A stretch of 6,057 bases of DNA from Verrucomicrobiota bacterium (GTDB lineage: Bacteria; Verrucomicrobiota; Verrucomicrobiia; Limisphaerales; JAHEOI01), in NCBI GenBank assembly GCA_018610125.1, contig JAHEOI010000279.1:1-6057 (forward strand). The letters run 5' to 3'. The notes beneath the pieces are model-generated. The model was not told the DNA's origin. It saw only the letters and a program-made list of their open reading frames with translations, and did no database searches. Positions 5,955-6,057 of the stretch are shown in pieces. How positions within the stretch are numbered: position 1 is the stretch's first letter; each line of letters begins with the position of its first letter. The translations under genes were made by a program, and so were the position numbers.

Positions 5955-6057
5955 ATGTATATTGGTTGGGGCGTGGATTGGATCGTGGGCGCCTGGCTTG
6001 TGTTCTGGGTGGTGACTGCCGCAGAGGCCGGGGAGCCCTCTGTGGCGAAGGGGCCGG
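5955..6057 (+). CDS. N-terminus of an exported protein, cut by window edge
   Basis: Only the first 34 codons are visible. They begin 'MYIGWGVDWIVGAWLVFWVV', a Trp-rich hydrophobic segment, followed by 'TAAEAGEPSVAKGP'. This looks like a signal peptide with an Ala-X-Ala type cleavage site near residue 24-25, or else a membrane anchor. The N-terminus lacks the usual positive charge, which is odd for a Sec signal. The gene follows the lipoprotein by 14 nt with the excellent ribosome binding site at 5939-5947, so it is almost certainly real and part of the same transcript. The mature part is outside the window, and its function cannot be told. Confidence 0.7.
   Translation, partial: MYIGWGVDWIVGAWLVFWVVTAAEAGEPSVAKGP

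Overview
The window most likely comes from a member of the Verrucomicrobiota or a related PVC-group bacterium. This is an inference. It rests on a kelch-repeat secreted protein ending in the FN3-like 'FYRL' tail common in that phylum, the remains of a polysaccharide lyase of the heparinase II/III type, and weak Shine-Dalgarno sequences before most genes. No rRNA, tRNA, CRISPR array or recognisable transposase is present.

Left part (1-1129). The first 226 bases hold no convincing gene. They do contain a striking 101-base structure (97-197): two almost perfectly complementary arms of 24 and 25 nt enclosing 52 nt that itself folds into two smaller hairpins. It lies 30 nt past the 3' end of an intact minus-strand fatty-acid-hydroxylase/sterol-desaturase family membrane protein (227-1129).

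Decayed region (1130-2635). About 1.5 kb carries no intact gene but is not empty. On the plus strand, two successive frames give a convincing heparinase II/III-like domain broken by a one-base frameshift near 1571 and ending in tandem stops at 1976-1981. It is followed by a frame-shifted C-terminal piece (to 2288) of an enzyme-like protein that I do not recognise. On the minus strand (2315-2584) is the remnant of a YHS-domain protein that has lost its N-terminus and its usual cysteine.

Right part (2636-6057). A secreted six-bladed kelch protein (minus strand, 2636-3961) is divergent from a plus-strand run of four closely spaced genes. The 203-nt divergent spacer holds a dyad (3998-4020), a small hairpin (4082-4100) and a two-codon leader ORF overlapping the first start codon. 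The run encodes an alpha/beta-hydrolase-OsmC fusion (4165-5418), a small NrtS-type nitrate/nitrite transporter (5446-5679), a small acidic lipoprotein (5707-5940), and the signal peptide of a protein cut by the window edge (5955 onward). The last gene is preceded by a near-consensus ribosome binding site overlapping the lipoprotein stop. Spacings of 27, 27 and 14 nt suggest one operon linking an OsmC-type peroxide or thiol function with inorganic nitrogen uptake and cell-envelope proteins. The functional link is inference.
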